Shown one piece after another: positions 1 through 7,349 of a stretch of DNA of 64,000 nucleotides. Source of the stretch: Lactobacillus sp. (GTDB lineage Bacteria > Bacillota > Bacilli > Lactobacillales > Lactobacillaceae). Position numbers and translations under genes: made by a program. Numbering within the stretch: the first letter of the stretch is position 1; the number at the start of each line of letters is the position of its first letter. Below the pieces are notes generated by a model, which ran no database searches, was not told the origin of the DNA, and saw nothing but the letters and a program-made list of their open reading frames with translations. The stretch spans positions 62,001 through 126,000 of the forward strand of contig JAKVKU010000004.1 in the NCBI GenBank assembly GCA_022484695.1, written 5' to 3'.

Positions 1-94
1 CCGCATTCATTAAGGTTGTGCCCTCTGGTACGGAAACTTCTTGCCCATCAATACTTAGGGTCACTGTTTTAACATCTACTTTTGGGGTCATCAT
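1..94 (-). CDS. N-terminus of NAD-linked formate dehydrogenase (or [FeFe]-hydrogenase) catalytic subunit, partial
   Basis: Only the first 31 codons lie in the window; the gene continues past base 1. They read MMTPKVDVKTVTLSIDG and then QEVSVPEGTTLMNA, the opening of the 2Fe-2S plant-type ferredoxin domain that begins both soluble formate dehydrogenase alpha subunits (FdsA/FdhA) and [FeFe]-hydrogenases. The start overlaps the stop of the NuoF-like gene (TAATG) and has an AAGGAGG site at 104-112. The upstream order MobB-like, NuoE, NuoF matches fdsGBA, and MobA is encoded elsewhere in the window, so a molybdopterin formate dehydrogenase is favoured. The cysteines that would separate FDH from hydrogenase are outside the window. 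Confidence 0.7.
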   Translation of the reverse strand, partial: MMTPKVDVKTVTLSIDGQEVSVPEGTTLMNA

Positions 95-1395
95 TACCAA
101 GCGACCTCCTTTCTTTCAACCGTTTGCCAATTAATGGCTTGTTTAAATTCTTCAGGGAATAATTCATAGCCGCTGAGCATCGGTTTGCCCACTGATTGGC
201 CTAAGCCACAGGCAGACAGCTGCGTCACATGGGTCACCATGTTTTCAAAGACTGCTAAATCACCTGGAATACCGGCTTTTTGCTGGAATTTTTCCAATAA
301 TTCTAAAATACGTAAGGTCCCGATCCGACATGGGGTACATTTACCACAGGATTCATGGGCAAAGAAATTCGCCACGCTGGTCAAGTAGTCCACAATGCCC
401 ACGGAATCATCCATGGCCACGATGGCCCCGGAGCCAATGGCTAAGCCCCGATCCTTGAGATCTTCATAAGAATACAAGCAGTCATGGAGCTGATCAGCGG
501 CACCAATACTGCCGGATTGACCGCCAAAATGGATAAATTTCAAAGGTCGGCCAGTACTTGAACCGCCGCCAAATTTTTCAGAATATAAAATATCTTCTAG
601 TGGTGTGCCTAAATCAACTTCGTACAGGCCCCGATTTTTCACATGGCCGGTTAAGCAAATTAATTTAGTCCCGCCGCCCCCAGGGGTGCCCAGATGGCGA
701 AAGGCTTGCCCACCTTCGCGCATGATCACGGGAATACTGGCATAGGATTCCACATTATTCACCAACGTTGGTTTTAAATACAAACCCACGTCCGCTAAAT
801 GGGGTGGTTTGACCCGAGGTCGACCAGTTTTGCCTTCAATGGAGTTTAACAATGCGGAACTTTCCCCGCAAACATAAGCCCCAGCGCCGGAAATGACCCG
901 AATGTCATAATTGAAATCAGCCATGCCTAAAATATGGTCACCCAGCAAGCCAGCAGCCCGGGCATTTTCTAAGGCTTGATTGAAAATGGCCCGTAAATGG
1001 CGGTATTCGCCCCGGATATAGATATATCCTTGTTGGGCGTTGAATTCATACCCGGCAATGGTCATGCCTTCAATAACGGCTAAAGGATCTGATTCCACCA
1101 GGGCTTTGTCTTTAAAGGTGCCCGGTTCGCCTTCATCCCCGTTACAAACGATATATTTGGTCTCGCCAGCAGCATTGTATAAATGACGCCACTTGCGGCC
1201 AGCTGGGTAAGCTGCCCCACCCCGGCCTAATAAAGCGGCTGCGTCTAGTTCATCTAAGGCCTGTTCCCGACCCATGTCAATGACACTGGCCAAACCTTCA
1301 TAGCCCCCCAGTTGACGGTAATGGGCCACATCGGTGGGATCATCCCGCATAGCTTCAAACCGCGCTGTTAAAACAGGTGCGTTACGCTTCAACAT
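94..1395 (-). CDS. NuoF/FdsB-like NADH-binding flavoprotein subunit
   Basis: Diaphorase subunit of a soluble NAD-dependent complex. It carries FMN, binds NAD(H) and passes electrons through a 4Fe-4S cluster. Visible motifs: GRGGAAYPAGRKW near residues 57-69 (NADH loop), NGDEGEPG near 85 (FMN), an SLBB-like middle, and the C-terminal cluster motif CGKCTPCR near 349-356 with the fourth Cys near 395. At 433 residues it has neither the N-terminal thioredoxin-like domain nor the C-terminal ferredoxin domain of HydB/HoxF proteins. I chose the ATG at 1395 because GGAGG lies 8 bases upstream; the longer TTG start has no site. It overlaps the upstream NuoE-like gene by 14 bases, so the two are probably translationally coupled. 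Confidence 0.9.
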   Translation of the reverse strand: MLKRNAPVLTARFEAMRDDPTDVAHYRQLGGYEGLASVIDMGREQALDELDAAALLGRGGAAYPAGRKWRHLYNAAGETKYIVCNGDEGEPGTFKDKALVESDPLAVIEGMTIAGYEFNAQQGYIYIRGEYRHLRAIFNQALENARAAGLLGDHILGMADFNYDIRVISGAGAYVCGESSALLNSIEGKTGRPRVKPPHLADVGLYLKPTLVNNVESYASIPVIMREGGQAFRHLGTPGGGGTKLICLTGHVKNRGLYEVDLGTPLEDILYSEKFGGGSSTGRPLKFIHFGGQSGSIGAADQLHDCLYSYEDLKDRGLAIGSGAIVAMDDSVGIVDYLTSVANFFAHESCGKCTPCRIGTLRILELLEKFQQKAGIPGDLAVFENMVTHVTQLSACGLGQSVGKPMLSGYELFPEEFKQAINWQTVERKEVAW

Positions 1396-1888
1396 GGCTT
1401 TCACCTCCAACTAATTCTGGATAATAGCCGGCCTTTAAGTCGGCTAATAATTTTTCAAGTTTTTCTGGGGTCAAATGTGGGAACACTTCCCCTTTAATTT
1501 TAACGAATGGTGTTTGGGCACAGGCCCCAACACACGGAATCCCGTGATACATAAATAGCCCATCTTGGGTCATTTGGTTTTCACCGACCCCTAGTTTTTC
1601 TTGCAGCCACTGGCTGACAACCGGTTCCCCGGAGAAGTGACAAGGTGAGCTGTCACAAATTTTCAGCACATACCGTGCTTGGGGTGTTTCTTTTAAGATG
1701 GCATAAAAACTAACGATTTCATAAACGCGGGTTTCCGAGATATCTAATTTTTCAGCGACAAGTTGTGCGGTTTGTTGATCAATGTAGCCTGCTTCAGATT
1801 GGAATTGAATATCCACCAAGATATTCAGGATTTGTTCTGGATTGCTATGGTAACGATCAATAATGGCGATTTTTTCTTCAGTGGTCAT
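1382..1888 (-). CDS. NuoE/FdsG-like 2Fe-2S subunit
   Basis: Thioredoxin-fold 2Fe-2S protein that partners NuoF-like diaphorases. The ligand pattern is plain: CDSSPC (C-x4-C) in the middle and CVGAC (C-x3-C) about 40 residues later. The N-terminal third is the usual helical bundle. Length is 168 residues, normal for the family. The ATG at 1888 is preceded by AAGGAGG at 8 bases; an overlapping TTG one codon earlier is less likely. It is the first electron-transfer gene of the operon, 21 bases after the MobB-like gene. Family assignment is firm; the whole complex depends on the catalytic subunit outside the window. Confidence 0.9.
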   Translation of the reverse strand: MTTEEKIAIIDRYHSNPEQILNILVDIQFQSEAGYIDQQTAQLVAEKLDISETRVYEIVSFYAILKETPQARYVLKICDSSPCHFSGEPVVSQWLQEKLGVGENQMTQDGLFMYHGIPCVGACAQTPFVKIKGEVFPHLTPEKLEKLLADLKAGYYPELVGGESHVEA

Positions 1889-1909
1889 CAAACTGACCTC
1901 CTTAGGTCT

Positions 1910-2509
1910 TTATTTTAAAAGTTGTGCAGTTGGCTCAAAGGACCAGGTTAGCGCTGAGGTTCCCAGGCCGGTTTTAAGCCGGACATCCAGTAACGCACTA
2001 GCCTGCCAGTCTTCAATCGTTAAATCGGCCAGGTCCATGACCGCAGCCGCACTAGGTTTGACCCGATTCTTTTGATTATTGATCATAATGAATAGGCCAG
2101 GTTTAACAACTTGTCGTAACGAATTAGATTCACAGATAATGGCCGCATCAGCGGGTACTTGGTTTAAGAACGTTTCAAAGGCAGTTCCTAGTTCATCTTT
2201 GAAGGCCTTTAACAAAAACACTTGATCGCACCCGGCGGCTAATAAAGCCATGGTATCCTTTTGTCCGTGGTTATTGGTTTCTTCAGTTAACTCAAAGCCT
2301 GAGTCGATGCTCGTACAAATCCCACACCCAACGCCGCCTCTTTGGCACTTGCCCCGGGCGCCGGTAATGGTAATAATTTTTAATCCGATTAAATGCTGTT
2401 CGCCTTTGAAACGGCGAATCAATCCTTTTGCGACTTGCGTTTTGCCAGAGTTCCGTCCAGTAGAACCTATTTGTAATAGCTGTGGTATAGCTGACAGTAC
2501 GGCTACCAT
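1910..2509 (-). CDS. MobB-like P-loop NTPase (molybdenum cofactor accessory)
   Basis: 199-residue protein with a Walker A motif GSTGRNSGKT near residues 14-23, a Cys-rich loop (GKCQRGGVGCGIC) near 55, and an ESNSLRQVVKPGLFIMI segment typical of MobB-like and related molybdenum-enzyme accessory GTPases. MobB acts with MobA in making guanine dinucleotide molybdopterin. A longer reading frame runs to 2617, but the only good ribosome site (AAGGAG, 2519-2524) lies 9 bases before the ATG at 2509, so I use that start. It leads the operon and suggests that the downstream catalytic subunit is a molybdoenzyme. The Cys-rich loop is not typical of classical MobB, so a specialised accessory role is possible. 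Confidence 0.65.
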   Translation of the reverse strand: MVAVLSAIPQLLQIGSTGRNSGKTQVAKGLIRRFKGEQHLIGLKIITITGARGKCQRGGVGCGICTSIDSGFELTEETNNHGQKDTMALLAAGCDQVFLLKAFKDELGTAFETFLNQVPADAAIICESNSLRQVVKPGLFIMINNQKNRVKPSAAAVMDLADLTIEDWQASALLDVRLKTGLGTSALTWSFEPTAQLLK

Positions 2510-2597
2510 TGAACCCATCTCCTTAACTTGCATCAAAGATATATTTGCTGTCTCAAAATATTTTTTGTGTTCAGAAATAATTTTTGTATTATCCTTA

Positions 2598-2625
2598 AGT
2601 ATAAAGCGCTTACACACATAGTCAA
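2598..2625 (-). promoter_or_regulatory. Sigma-A promoter with overlapping cre-like site for the mobB-nuoE-nuoF-fdhA operon
   Basis: On the minus strand TTGACT (2620-2625) is followed by a 16-base spacer and TATACT (2598-2603). The spacer contains TGTAAGCGCTTTAT (2601-2614), which matches most of the CcpA cre consensus. A cre inside the promoter predicts catabolite repression. The predicted leader to the chosen ATG is roughly 80 bases, which also argues against the longer reading frame of the first gene. Confidence 0.6.
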
Positions 2626-2701
2626 CCGAGGGAAAACCCTAATTTTTCACGATAGCGCTTCCTTCACTGCCCCAGGTCCTTTTTGAAATTCAAGACCACG
2701 C

Positions 2702-2733
2702 AAAAAAAGACTGAGGCGGCTGCCTTCAGTCTT
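2702..2733 (-). terminator. Rho-independent terminator after guaD
   Basis: On the minus strand a hairpin with arms AAGACTGAAGGC and GCCTCAGTCTT runs into a T tract. It lies between the guanine deaminase stop and the separate promoter of the formate-dehydrogenase-type operon, so the two minus-strand units are independent. Confidence 0.8.
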
Positions 2734-2776
2734 AATCAATCACATTTTTCAATACGATGCAATCTTTATTTTAGAA

Positions 2777-3247
2777 TTAATATAATTGTTTGTCTTGCAT
2801 GGCTTCAAAGCTGTTAAACGCTGGAATCGTCAAATCTCTGGAGAGCTGTTCCAAGTCCAGAACTTCTTTATCTTTGGCGTCGCCTTTAATGAAGTCATAG
2901 ATGAAATCATCCCGGAAGCCAATTTTAGCCGCATCTTTGGCGGTGTTGCCGTAGTAAACGGTCTTAATATTAGCCCAGATGATGGCCCCTAAACACATTG
3001 GGCAAGGATAACAAGAGGTATAAACCACCGCACCGGTCAAATCGTGGGTGCCTAATTTGCGAGTAGCTTGACGAATCGCGGTAATTTCCGCATGGGCAGT
3101 GGGGTCATGATCCACCAATACTTGGTTGTGGGCTTGGGCAATAATTTCGCCATCTTTGACGATGACACAGCCAAATGGGCCCCCGTCGCCGGTCTTTAAG
3201 TTAGATTCTGCTTCTTGTGCGGATAATTTCATATAGTTTTCAGTCAT
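2777..3247 (-). CDS. guaD: Guanine deaminase (CDA-fold)
   Basis: 156-residue cytidine-deaminase-fold enzyme that hydrolyses guanine to xanthine and ammonia. Zinc site: H52-A-E54 (catalytic Glu) and PCPMC with C82 and C85. The length and the C-terminal FNSFEAMQDKQLY tail match the Bacillus GuaD/GDEase family rather than the large amidohydrolase guanine deaminases. AAAGGAAG lies 8 bases before the ATG. It is the last gene of a riboswitch-led unit with an NCS2 permease, so guanine probably controls its own import and deamination. Confidence 0.92.
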   Translation of the reverse strand: MTENYMKLSAQEAESNLKTGDGGPFGCVIVKDGEIIAQAHNQVLVDHDPTAHAEITAIRQATRKLGTHDLTGAVVYTSCYPCPMCLGAIIWANIKTVYYGNTAKDAAKIGFRDDFIYDFIKGDAKDKEVLDLEQLSRDLTIPAFNSFEAMQDKQLY

Positions 3248-3298
3248 GATAGGAACTTCCTTTCTGCATGCGTTTGGCTTTTAGTGATCAACAATAAA

Positions 3299-4726
3299 CT
3301 AGTTTTGGTTTGCTAAAGACTCGTTATTGCCTTTAGCGGTTCGGTCAGTATCTGTTTCTAGCGCTGGATCTTCTATTTCAACGACTTCCTTTGAGGCTGG
3401 TTTCATCAATTCCTTAAAATTAAAGAATAAATTCAAGCAGATGGCCATCAAAGAGCCGGCTAGAATCCCACTGCCAAAAATTGTTTGAACGATGGTTGGA
3501 AAATTACCATAGAAGTTGGGATAAACCGATGGCAACATACAAACCCCAATACTTAGCCCAATGACTAAGCCATTGTGATTGCCCTTAAAGTTAACGGGTT
3601 TCAAAATATTAACGGCACTGCCCACGATGGCGCCAAAGATGGCAAACCCAACGCCCCCTAAGACGGGCTTAGGGATGGCAGAGATCAAAGCAGAAAACTT
3701 AGGAACTAAGCCCACTAAGATCAACATGAACCCGGCAGCCGCGGTGGTATAACGGCTTTTCTTTTTAGCTAAATCTAAAACACCGATATTGGCCACAAAG
3801 GCGGTTGGTTGGGCGGCATTAAAGGCGCCGGAGAAGATGGTAGAGATGCCTAGCGTTCTGAAGGTCTTAGAAAATTGATCCTTGGTGGCTGGTTTTTGGG
3901 AAATGTCATGGATCCCCATGGAAGTCCCGGATAATTCCACCATCCCTAAAACCATAATAATAAGAAATGATAGCGTGGCAGTGGCATCAAATTTCGGTAA
4001 GCCAAAGTGGAATGGTAACACCAGGCCAAACCAAGGGGCACTGTTAACCGCAGAGAAGTCCGTCATCCCTAACAAAGCAGCAACGATGGTGCCCACCACA
4101 ATGGCCACTAGAATACTGATATCCCCCATAAAACCTTTGAGATATTTACTAATGAACACGTGGAAGATAAAAACGCCTAAGCCCAGTAACAGGGCTGACA
4201 CATTCACAGATTTGGTGAGTTGGCCGGCATTCTTATCCATGAGCCAGTTGAAGGCGTTAGGCAATAAAGCTACCCCTAAAACCATCAAGTTAGTCCCCAC
4301 AACTAGCGGCGGGAAGAAACGCTGCATTTTATTCCAGAACGGGCCGATGAGCAGGCAAAATAGCCCCGCAATCATCGTTGAACCCGCAATAATTTCAAAC
4401 CCGGTGTCAATGGCACCAGCTTGTTTGAAAGTAATGATCATTACCGATGCCACGGAGAAGTTGACACCCATGACCATCGGTAATTTCGGAGATGTTTTGG
4501 GGATAATATTTAAAGATGCTAGTAAGGTGGAAATCCCAGTGGCAAAAATAATGGAACTGACGAAAAACATCGTTTGGGCCGCCGATAACTTAACTGCGGC
4601 TGAAACAATCAGCGGTACGGGGATAGCGGAAAGAACCGCAATCACCATGTGCTGAAAGCCCAAAGGTAGACTTTGGGACAATGGTAGTTTTTCATCAGCG
4701 GGTAATTTTTGTGCTTGTTTCATCAT
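3299..4726 (-). CDS. NCS2 family purine (xanthine/urate-type) permease
   Basis: 475-residue integral membrane protein with about 12-14 hydrophobic segments and the NCS2 (nucleobase-cation symporter 2) layout, including GFQHMVIA near residue 26 and a late AFVANIGVLDLAKKKS motif in place of the usual Q-N-x-G signature. That deviation makes the substrate uncertain: a purine is inferred from guaD next door and the guanine riboswitch upstream. The ATG at 4726 overlaps the stop of the small upstream ORF (ATGA) and GGGAG lies 7 bases upstream inside that ORF. The C-terminal tail is hydrophilic and acidic. Confidence 0.85.
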   Translation of the reverse strand: MMKQAQKLPADEKLPLSQSLPLGFQHMVIAVLSAIPVPLIVSAAVKLSAAQTMFFVSSIIFATGISTLLASLNIIPKTSPKLPMVMGVNFSVASVMIITFKQAGAIDTGFEIIAGSTMIAGLFCLLIGPFWNKMQRFFPPLVVGTNLMVLGVALLPNAFNWLMDKNAGQLTKSVNVSALLLGLGVFIFHVFISKYLKGFMGDISILVAIVVGTIVAALLGMTDFSAVNSAPWFGLVLPFHFGLPKFDATATLSFLIIMVLGMVELSGTSMGIHDISQKPATKDQFSKTFRTLGISTIFSGAFNAAQPTAFVANIGVLDLAKKKSRYTTAAAGFMLILVGLVPKFSALISAIPKPVLGGVGFAIFGAIVGSAVNILKPVNFKGNHNGLVIGLSIGVCMLPSVYPNFYGNFPTIVQTIFGSGILAGSLMAICLNLFFNFKELMKPASKEVVEIEDPALETDTDRTAKGNNESLANQN

Positions 4727-4935
4727 GTCAATACTCCCTTCTCAAGTGGGATATCAAACAGCATATCCGTGTCTTTGAACTGACAATATCTGTGCTTTTG
4801 CTCGGTTTCTCCAGCAACGTTCATGTTCAGAACTGACGAGAAGTTGTTTATTTGTGTAGGAAATAAACGATTCTTGATGTCGATTAAACACGTTACGGGT
4901 CCACCATTTGAAGTAAAGATCGATCCTTTATTCAT
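4723..4935 (-). CDS. Small ORF of unknown function, coupled to the NCS2 permease
   Basis: 70-residue reading frame starting MNKGSIFTSNGG, with no membrane segment and no motif I recognise. AGGAG lies 8 bases before the ATG at 4935, and its stop overlaps the permease start, so it could act as a translational coupler or be a genuine small protein. A GTG start three codons earlier lacks a site. It lies inside the riboswitch-controlled transcript. Confidence is limited because no family is recognised. Confidence 0.45.
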   Translation of the reverse strand: MNKGSIFTSNGGPVTCLIDIKNRLFPTQINNFSSVLNMNVAGETEQKHRYCQFKDTDMLFDIPLEKGVLT

Positions 4936-4944
4936 GGCGTTCAC

Positions 4945-5146
4945 TCCTGATGTAATGTGGCGACAATAACTAATAACAATAAAACAAGTTCCTAAAAATC
5001 AAACTATTGTTTGAACTATCAGTCGATTTTTAGCGATCACTGATTGAAAAACACCTCACTCCTTTGTTTGACAACCTCAGTGACGTGCCGGTTCAAGGCA
5101 CTTCGCATATGTGATTTTAATCACAATATGGGTAATCTTTGGCGGG
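4945..5146 (-). other. Leader between riboswitch terminator and first ORF
   Basis: Untranslated part of the guanine-riboswitch transcript. It holds a GTGCC/GGCAC hairpin near 5089 and a longer inverted repeat at 4992-5033 with perfect 9-base outer arms (CTAAAAATC/GATTTTTAG) enclosing TCAAAC/GTTTGA. No open frame with a ribosome site is seen here. The function of the hairpins is unknown. Confidence 0.4.
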
Positions 5147-5216
5147 CAAAATAAAAACTACCAAAGCAGTCTGAGGGCTTGTTGAAAAAAGCCTCATAGT
5201 CAACTGTTTTGGTAGT
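5147..5216 (-). terminator. Riboswitch expression platform: terminator competing with the aptamer
   Basis: On the minus strand ACTACCAAAACAGT (5203-5216) can pair with ACTGCTTTGGTAGT (5157-5170) at 13 of 14 positions and is followed by TTTTTATTTT. The 5' arm is the P3/L3 strand of the purine aptamer. A nested hairpin (5173-5195) uses the 3' strand of P1. Terminator and ligand-bound aptamer therefore exclude each other, which predicts transcription ON when purine is bound. Confidence 0.75.
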
Positions 5217-5254
5217 CGGTAGAAACGCCCATCCATTTCATGGGCATATATGAG
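5193..5254 (-). promoter_or_regulatory. Purine riboswitch aptamer, guanine class (C74)
   Basis: All core elements are visible on the minus strand: P1 CTCAT/ATGAG; P2 GCCCAT/ATGGGC closed by a 7-base loop GAAATGG; J2/3 TTTCTACC; P3 CGACT/AGTTG with the CC of loop 3 able to pair with the GG of loop 2; and J3/1 ACTAT. The base before TAT is C, which specifies guanine-type ligands (guanine, hypoxanthine or xanthine) rather than adenine. It precedes the small ORF, NCS2 permease and guaD. Confidence 0.9.
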
Positions 5255-5281
5255 TTGTCCGTATTCTAATTTACAAATATC

Positions 5282-5310
5282 ATGTTAGCTCATGTTAATT
5301 AACTTGTCAA
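5282..5310 (-). promoter_or_regulatory. Sigma-A promoter for the riboswitch-guaD operon
   Basis: TTGACA (5305-5310), a 17-base spacer and TAACAT (5282-5287) on the minus strand. It would start transcription about 20 bases before the aptamer. A cre-like TGTAAGCGCTGCA lies at 5373-5385, upstream of the -35, and could serve either divergent unit. Confidence 0.7.
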
Positions 5311-5744
5311 TCAATAAATCTAAAATAATAAAAATTGTACTCAATTTAATTTTTGTCGGTTCTCTTTTTCAATGTAAGCGCTGCACTTTTTTAAATTCTT
5401 AAAATTACATTTTTTAGATTAAAAAACGAACGTTATATGTTAACTATCATCACATTAACTGGCGATTTTTAACGTCCTTCAACGGTTCCATTTTATGAGC
5501 AAATTTGAGGTTTGAGCAGATAAAATAACAGATCTACCCCCATCTCGATACAAAAATATGTTTATGCCCAAAAAAATAATTGTAATAAACCCGATAATGT
5601 AATATCATGACCATAGTTATAGGGTTCACAATCAGTCACTTTACAAGGATTTTAAGTTATCAATATTTTGGCTTAAAGACATTATTCTGGCTCGATGCTG
5701 AATTGCTATAACATTTTTGTCGTACCAATAATTGCGACGTGCTG

Positions 5745-5777
5745 AATCGACATTTTGCCCCCATCAAAATGTCGATT
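5745..5777. repeat. Perfect 13-bp inverted repeat upstream of the second NCS2 permease
   Basis: AATCGACATTTTG (5745-5757) and its exact complement (5765-5777) enclose a 7-base loop. Neither strand has a T tract after it, so it is not a simple terminator. It could be an operator or an RNA hairpin in the long leader of the permease gene. Confidence 0.55.
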
Positions 5778-5868
5778 TAGCGTATACCGGCATAAAAAGG
5801 AGTGATGGTCCTACCAAATCAACACAGTTGCTAGTTTTTAAATGTATATACAGATTAACTTATTAAAG

Positions 5869-5913
5869 GTGTTAGCTCGTTCTTAGTTGCCAGATCCATC
5901 TGTGGGCTAACAC
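5869..5913 (+). promoter_or_regulatory. Compact structured leader RNA upstream of the second NCS2 permease
   Basis: GTGTTAGC (5869-5876) pairs perfectly with GCTAACAC (5906-5913). Inside lies a separate hairpin CAGA-TCCA-TCTG (5891-5902), with an unpaired stretch on the 5' side. A two-stem RNA with an internal loop just before a xanthine/urate-type permease recalls the small NMT1 xanthine riboswitch, but I cannot confirm its consensus from memory, and that class is reported mainly from Proteobacteria. Whether it binds a ligand is unknown. Confidence 0.4.
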
Positions 5914-5955
5914 ATGTCAACCTGCATATCATAGTTAACGAAACGGAGGATTACT

Positions 5956-7314
5956 ATGAATGATGTAAAAAAGAACAATGACAACAAAAAATTGTCAGAT
6001 AAAGATCTGGTCTACCAATTAGAAGGCCGTCCCAAATTTTCAGTTGCATTCCCATTAGGAATGCAGCACGTTTTAGCCATGTTTGCCGGAAATTTAGCGC
6101 CAATGCTCATTATCGCCAGTGTTGCCAAAGCGACTGCCGCGGAGACCGTTGTCATGGTCCAAGCGGGGATGTTGATTTCTGGGTTGACCACTTTCCTACA
6201 GCTTTATCCAATTAAAATTGGGAAACTCAAAATCGGCTCCGGTCTGCCTATTGTCATGGGGACCAGTTTCGCCTTTGTGCCCACAGCGTCTGCAGCCGCC
6301 CTGGTCGGCGGTATTCCTGCGGTGCTGGGGGGCTCACTGGTGGGGAGTATTGTCGAAGGTTTAATTGGTCTGTTTTATAAATACTTAAAACGCTTCTTCA
6401 CCCCACTGGTTATTGGCTGTACGTTAATTGCCATTGGGATCAACTTACTGGGCGTTGGTCGTGATTACTTCGCCGGGGGCGCTGGGGCCAAAGACTACGG
6501 TTCTTGGCAAAACTTGACCATCGCCTTCACGACCTTCCTTTTCGTGGCTATTTTGCAACGATTTGGGAAGGGCGTCATTAAAACAGCGGCCTTATTATTC
6601 GGTTTAGTGTTTGGTTATATTGTGGCTTTATTATTTGGAAAGGTTAGTTTTGCGGCCGTTACCACTGCTTCTTGGGCAACTATTCCACTGCCATTCCATT
6701 TCATGCCAACTTTTGATGCCAAAACGATTATCAGCTTTATTGCCATTTATATCACCATTGCCATGGAAACCATCGGGAATACCTCAGGGATCACCATTGC
6801 CACCATGGATCGCCAGGCGACGGAAGAAGAAACTTCTGGTTCCGTCTTGGCTGATGCCGTAGGTTGTGCGGCCGCCGCCGTATTTGGCTCCATGCCTAAT
6901 ACTGCCTTTGGCCAAAACGTGGGGATCGTTTCCATGACCAAAGTTATCAACAAATATTGTATCGCCCTAGGTGCCGCAGTCTTAGTTATCTGTGGTTTCT
7001 TACCAAAACTAGGGGCCGTTTTTGCATCAATCCCTTCAGCCGTTTTAGGTGGGGCTTTAATTTCCGTATTCGCTATGATCACCATCAATGGTGTGAAAAT
7101 GTTAGCCCAAGCTGGCTTTAGCGAACGGAATGTCTTGGTCATTGGGATTACTTTTGCCATGGGTATTGGTTTAGCTGGCCATGCGGATGCTATTAAAGGC
7201 ATGCCAACATTCCTTAAATTCTTCTTTGAAGACAGTATTGCTGCGACAACTTTTATTGGGATCCTTGCTAATTTGATCTTCCCAGAACCTAAAAAAGCTG
7301 TTGCTACCAATTAA
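5956..7314 (+). CDS. NCS2 family xanthine/uric acid permease
   Basis: 452-residue membrane transporter with the full NCS2 layout: GMQHVLAMFAGN near residue 36, and the purine-type signature GQNVGIVSMTK near 316-326, close to that of XanQ and UacT-like xanthine and urate carriers. CGGAGG lies 7 bases before the ATG. It is followed after 35 bases by an 8-oxoguanine deaminase, whose product is urate. A long leader (about 370 bases to the nearest upstream signals) carries two inverted repeats. It is divergent from the riboswitch-controlled guaD unit. Confidence 0.9.
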   Translation: MNDVKKNNDNKKLSDKDLVYQLEGRPKFSVAFPLGMQHVLAMFAGNLAPMLIIASVAKATAAETVVMVQAGMLISGLTTFLQLYPIKIGKLKIGSGLPIVMGTSFAFVPTASAAALVGGIPAVLGGSLVGSIVEGLIGLFYKYLKRFFTPLVIGCTLIAIGINLLGVGRDYFAGGAGAKDYGSWQNLTIAFTTFLFVAILQRFGKGVIKTAALLFGLVFGYIVALLFGKVSFAAVTTASWATIPLPFHFMPTFDAKTIISFIAIYITIAMETIGNTSGITIATMDRQATEEETSGSVLADAVGCAAAAVFGSMPNTAFGQNVGIVSMTKVINKYCIALGAAVLVICGFLPKLGAVFASIPSAVLGGALISVFAMITINGVKMLAQAGFSERNVLVIGITFAMGIGLAGHADAIKGMPTFLKFFFEDSIAATTFIGILANLIFPEPKKAVATN

Positions 7315-7349
7315 GGTGACAGGTAATCTGCCTGCAAAGGAGGCAACCC

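Noticed and set aside
1..1888. Electron-bifurcating [FeFe]-hydrogenase HydABC
   Set aside because: Not excluded, but the NuoF-like subunit lacks the extra N- and C-terminal Fe-S domains of HydB, and molybdenum cofactor genes favour formate dehydrogenase.
1863..2621. Plus-strand open frames opposite the MobB-like gene
   Set aside because: They are antisense to a gene with a clear Walker A motif and have no ribosome sites.
3882..4655. 257-codon plus-strand open frame opposite the NCS2 permease
   Set aside because: It is the reverse complement of a well-conserved permease; its composition (Pro, Thr, Ile, Met-rich) is typical of antisense to hydrophobic codons.
6747..7310. 187-codon minus-strand frame opposite the second NCS2 permease
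   Set aside because: Antisense shadow of a membrane protein gene with strong family motifs; no ribosome site.
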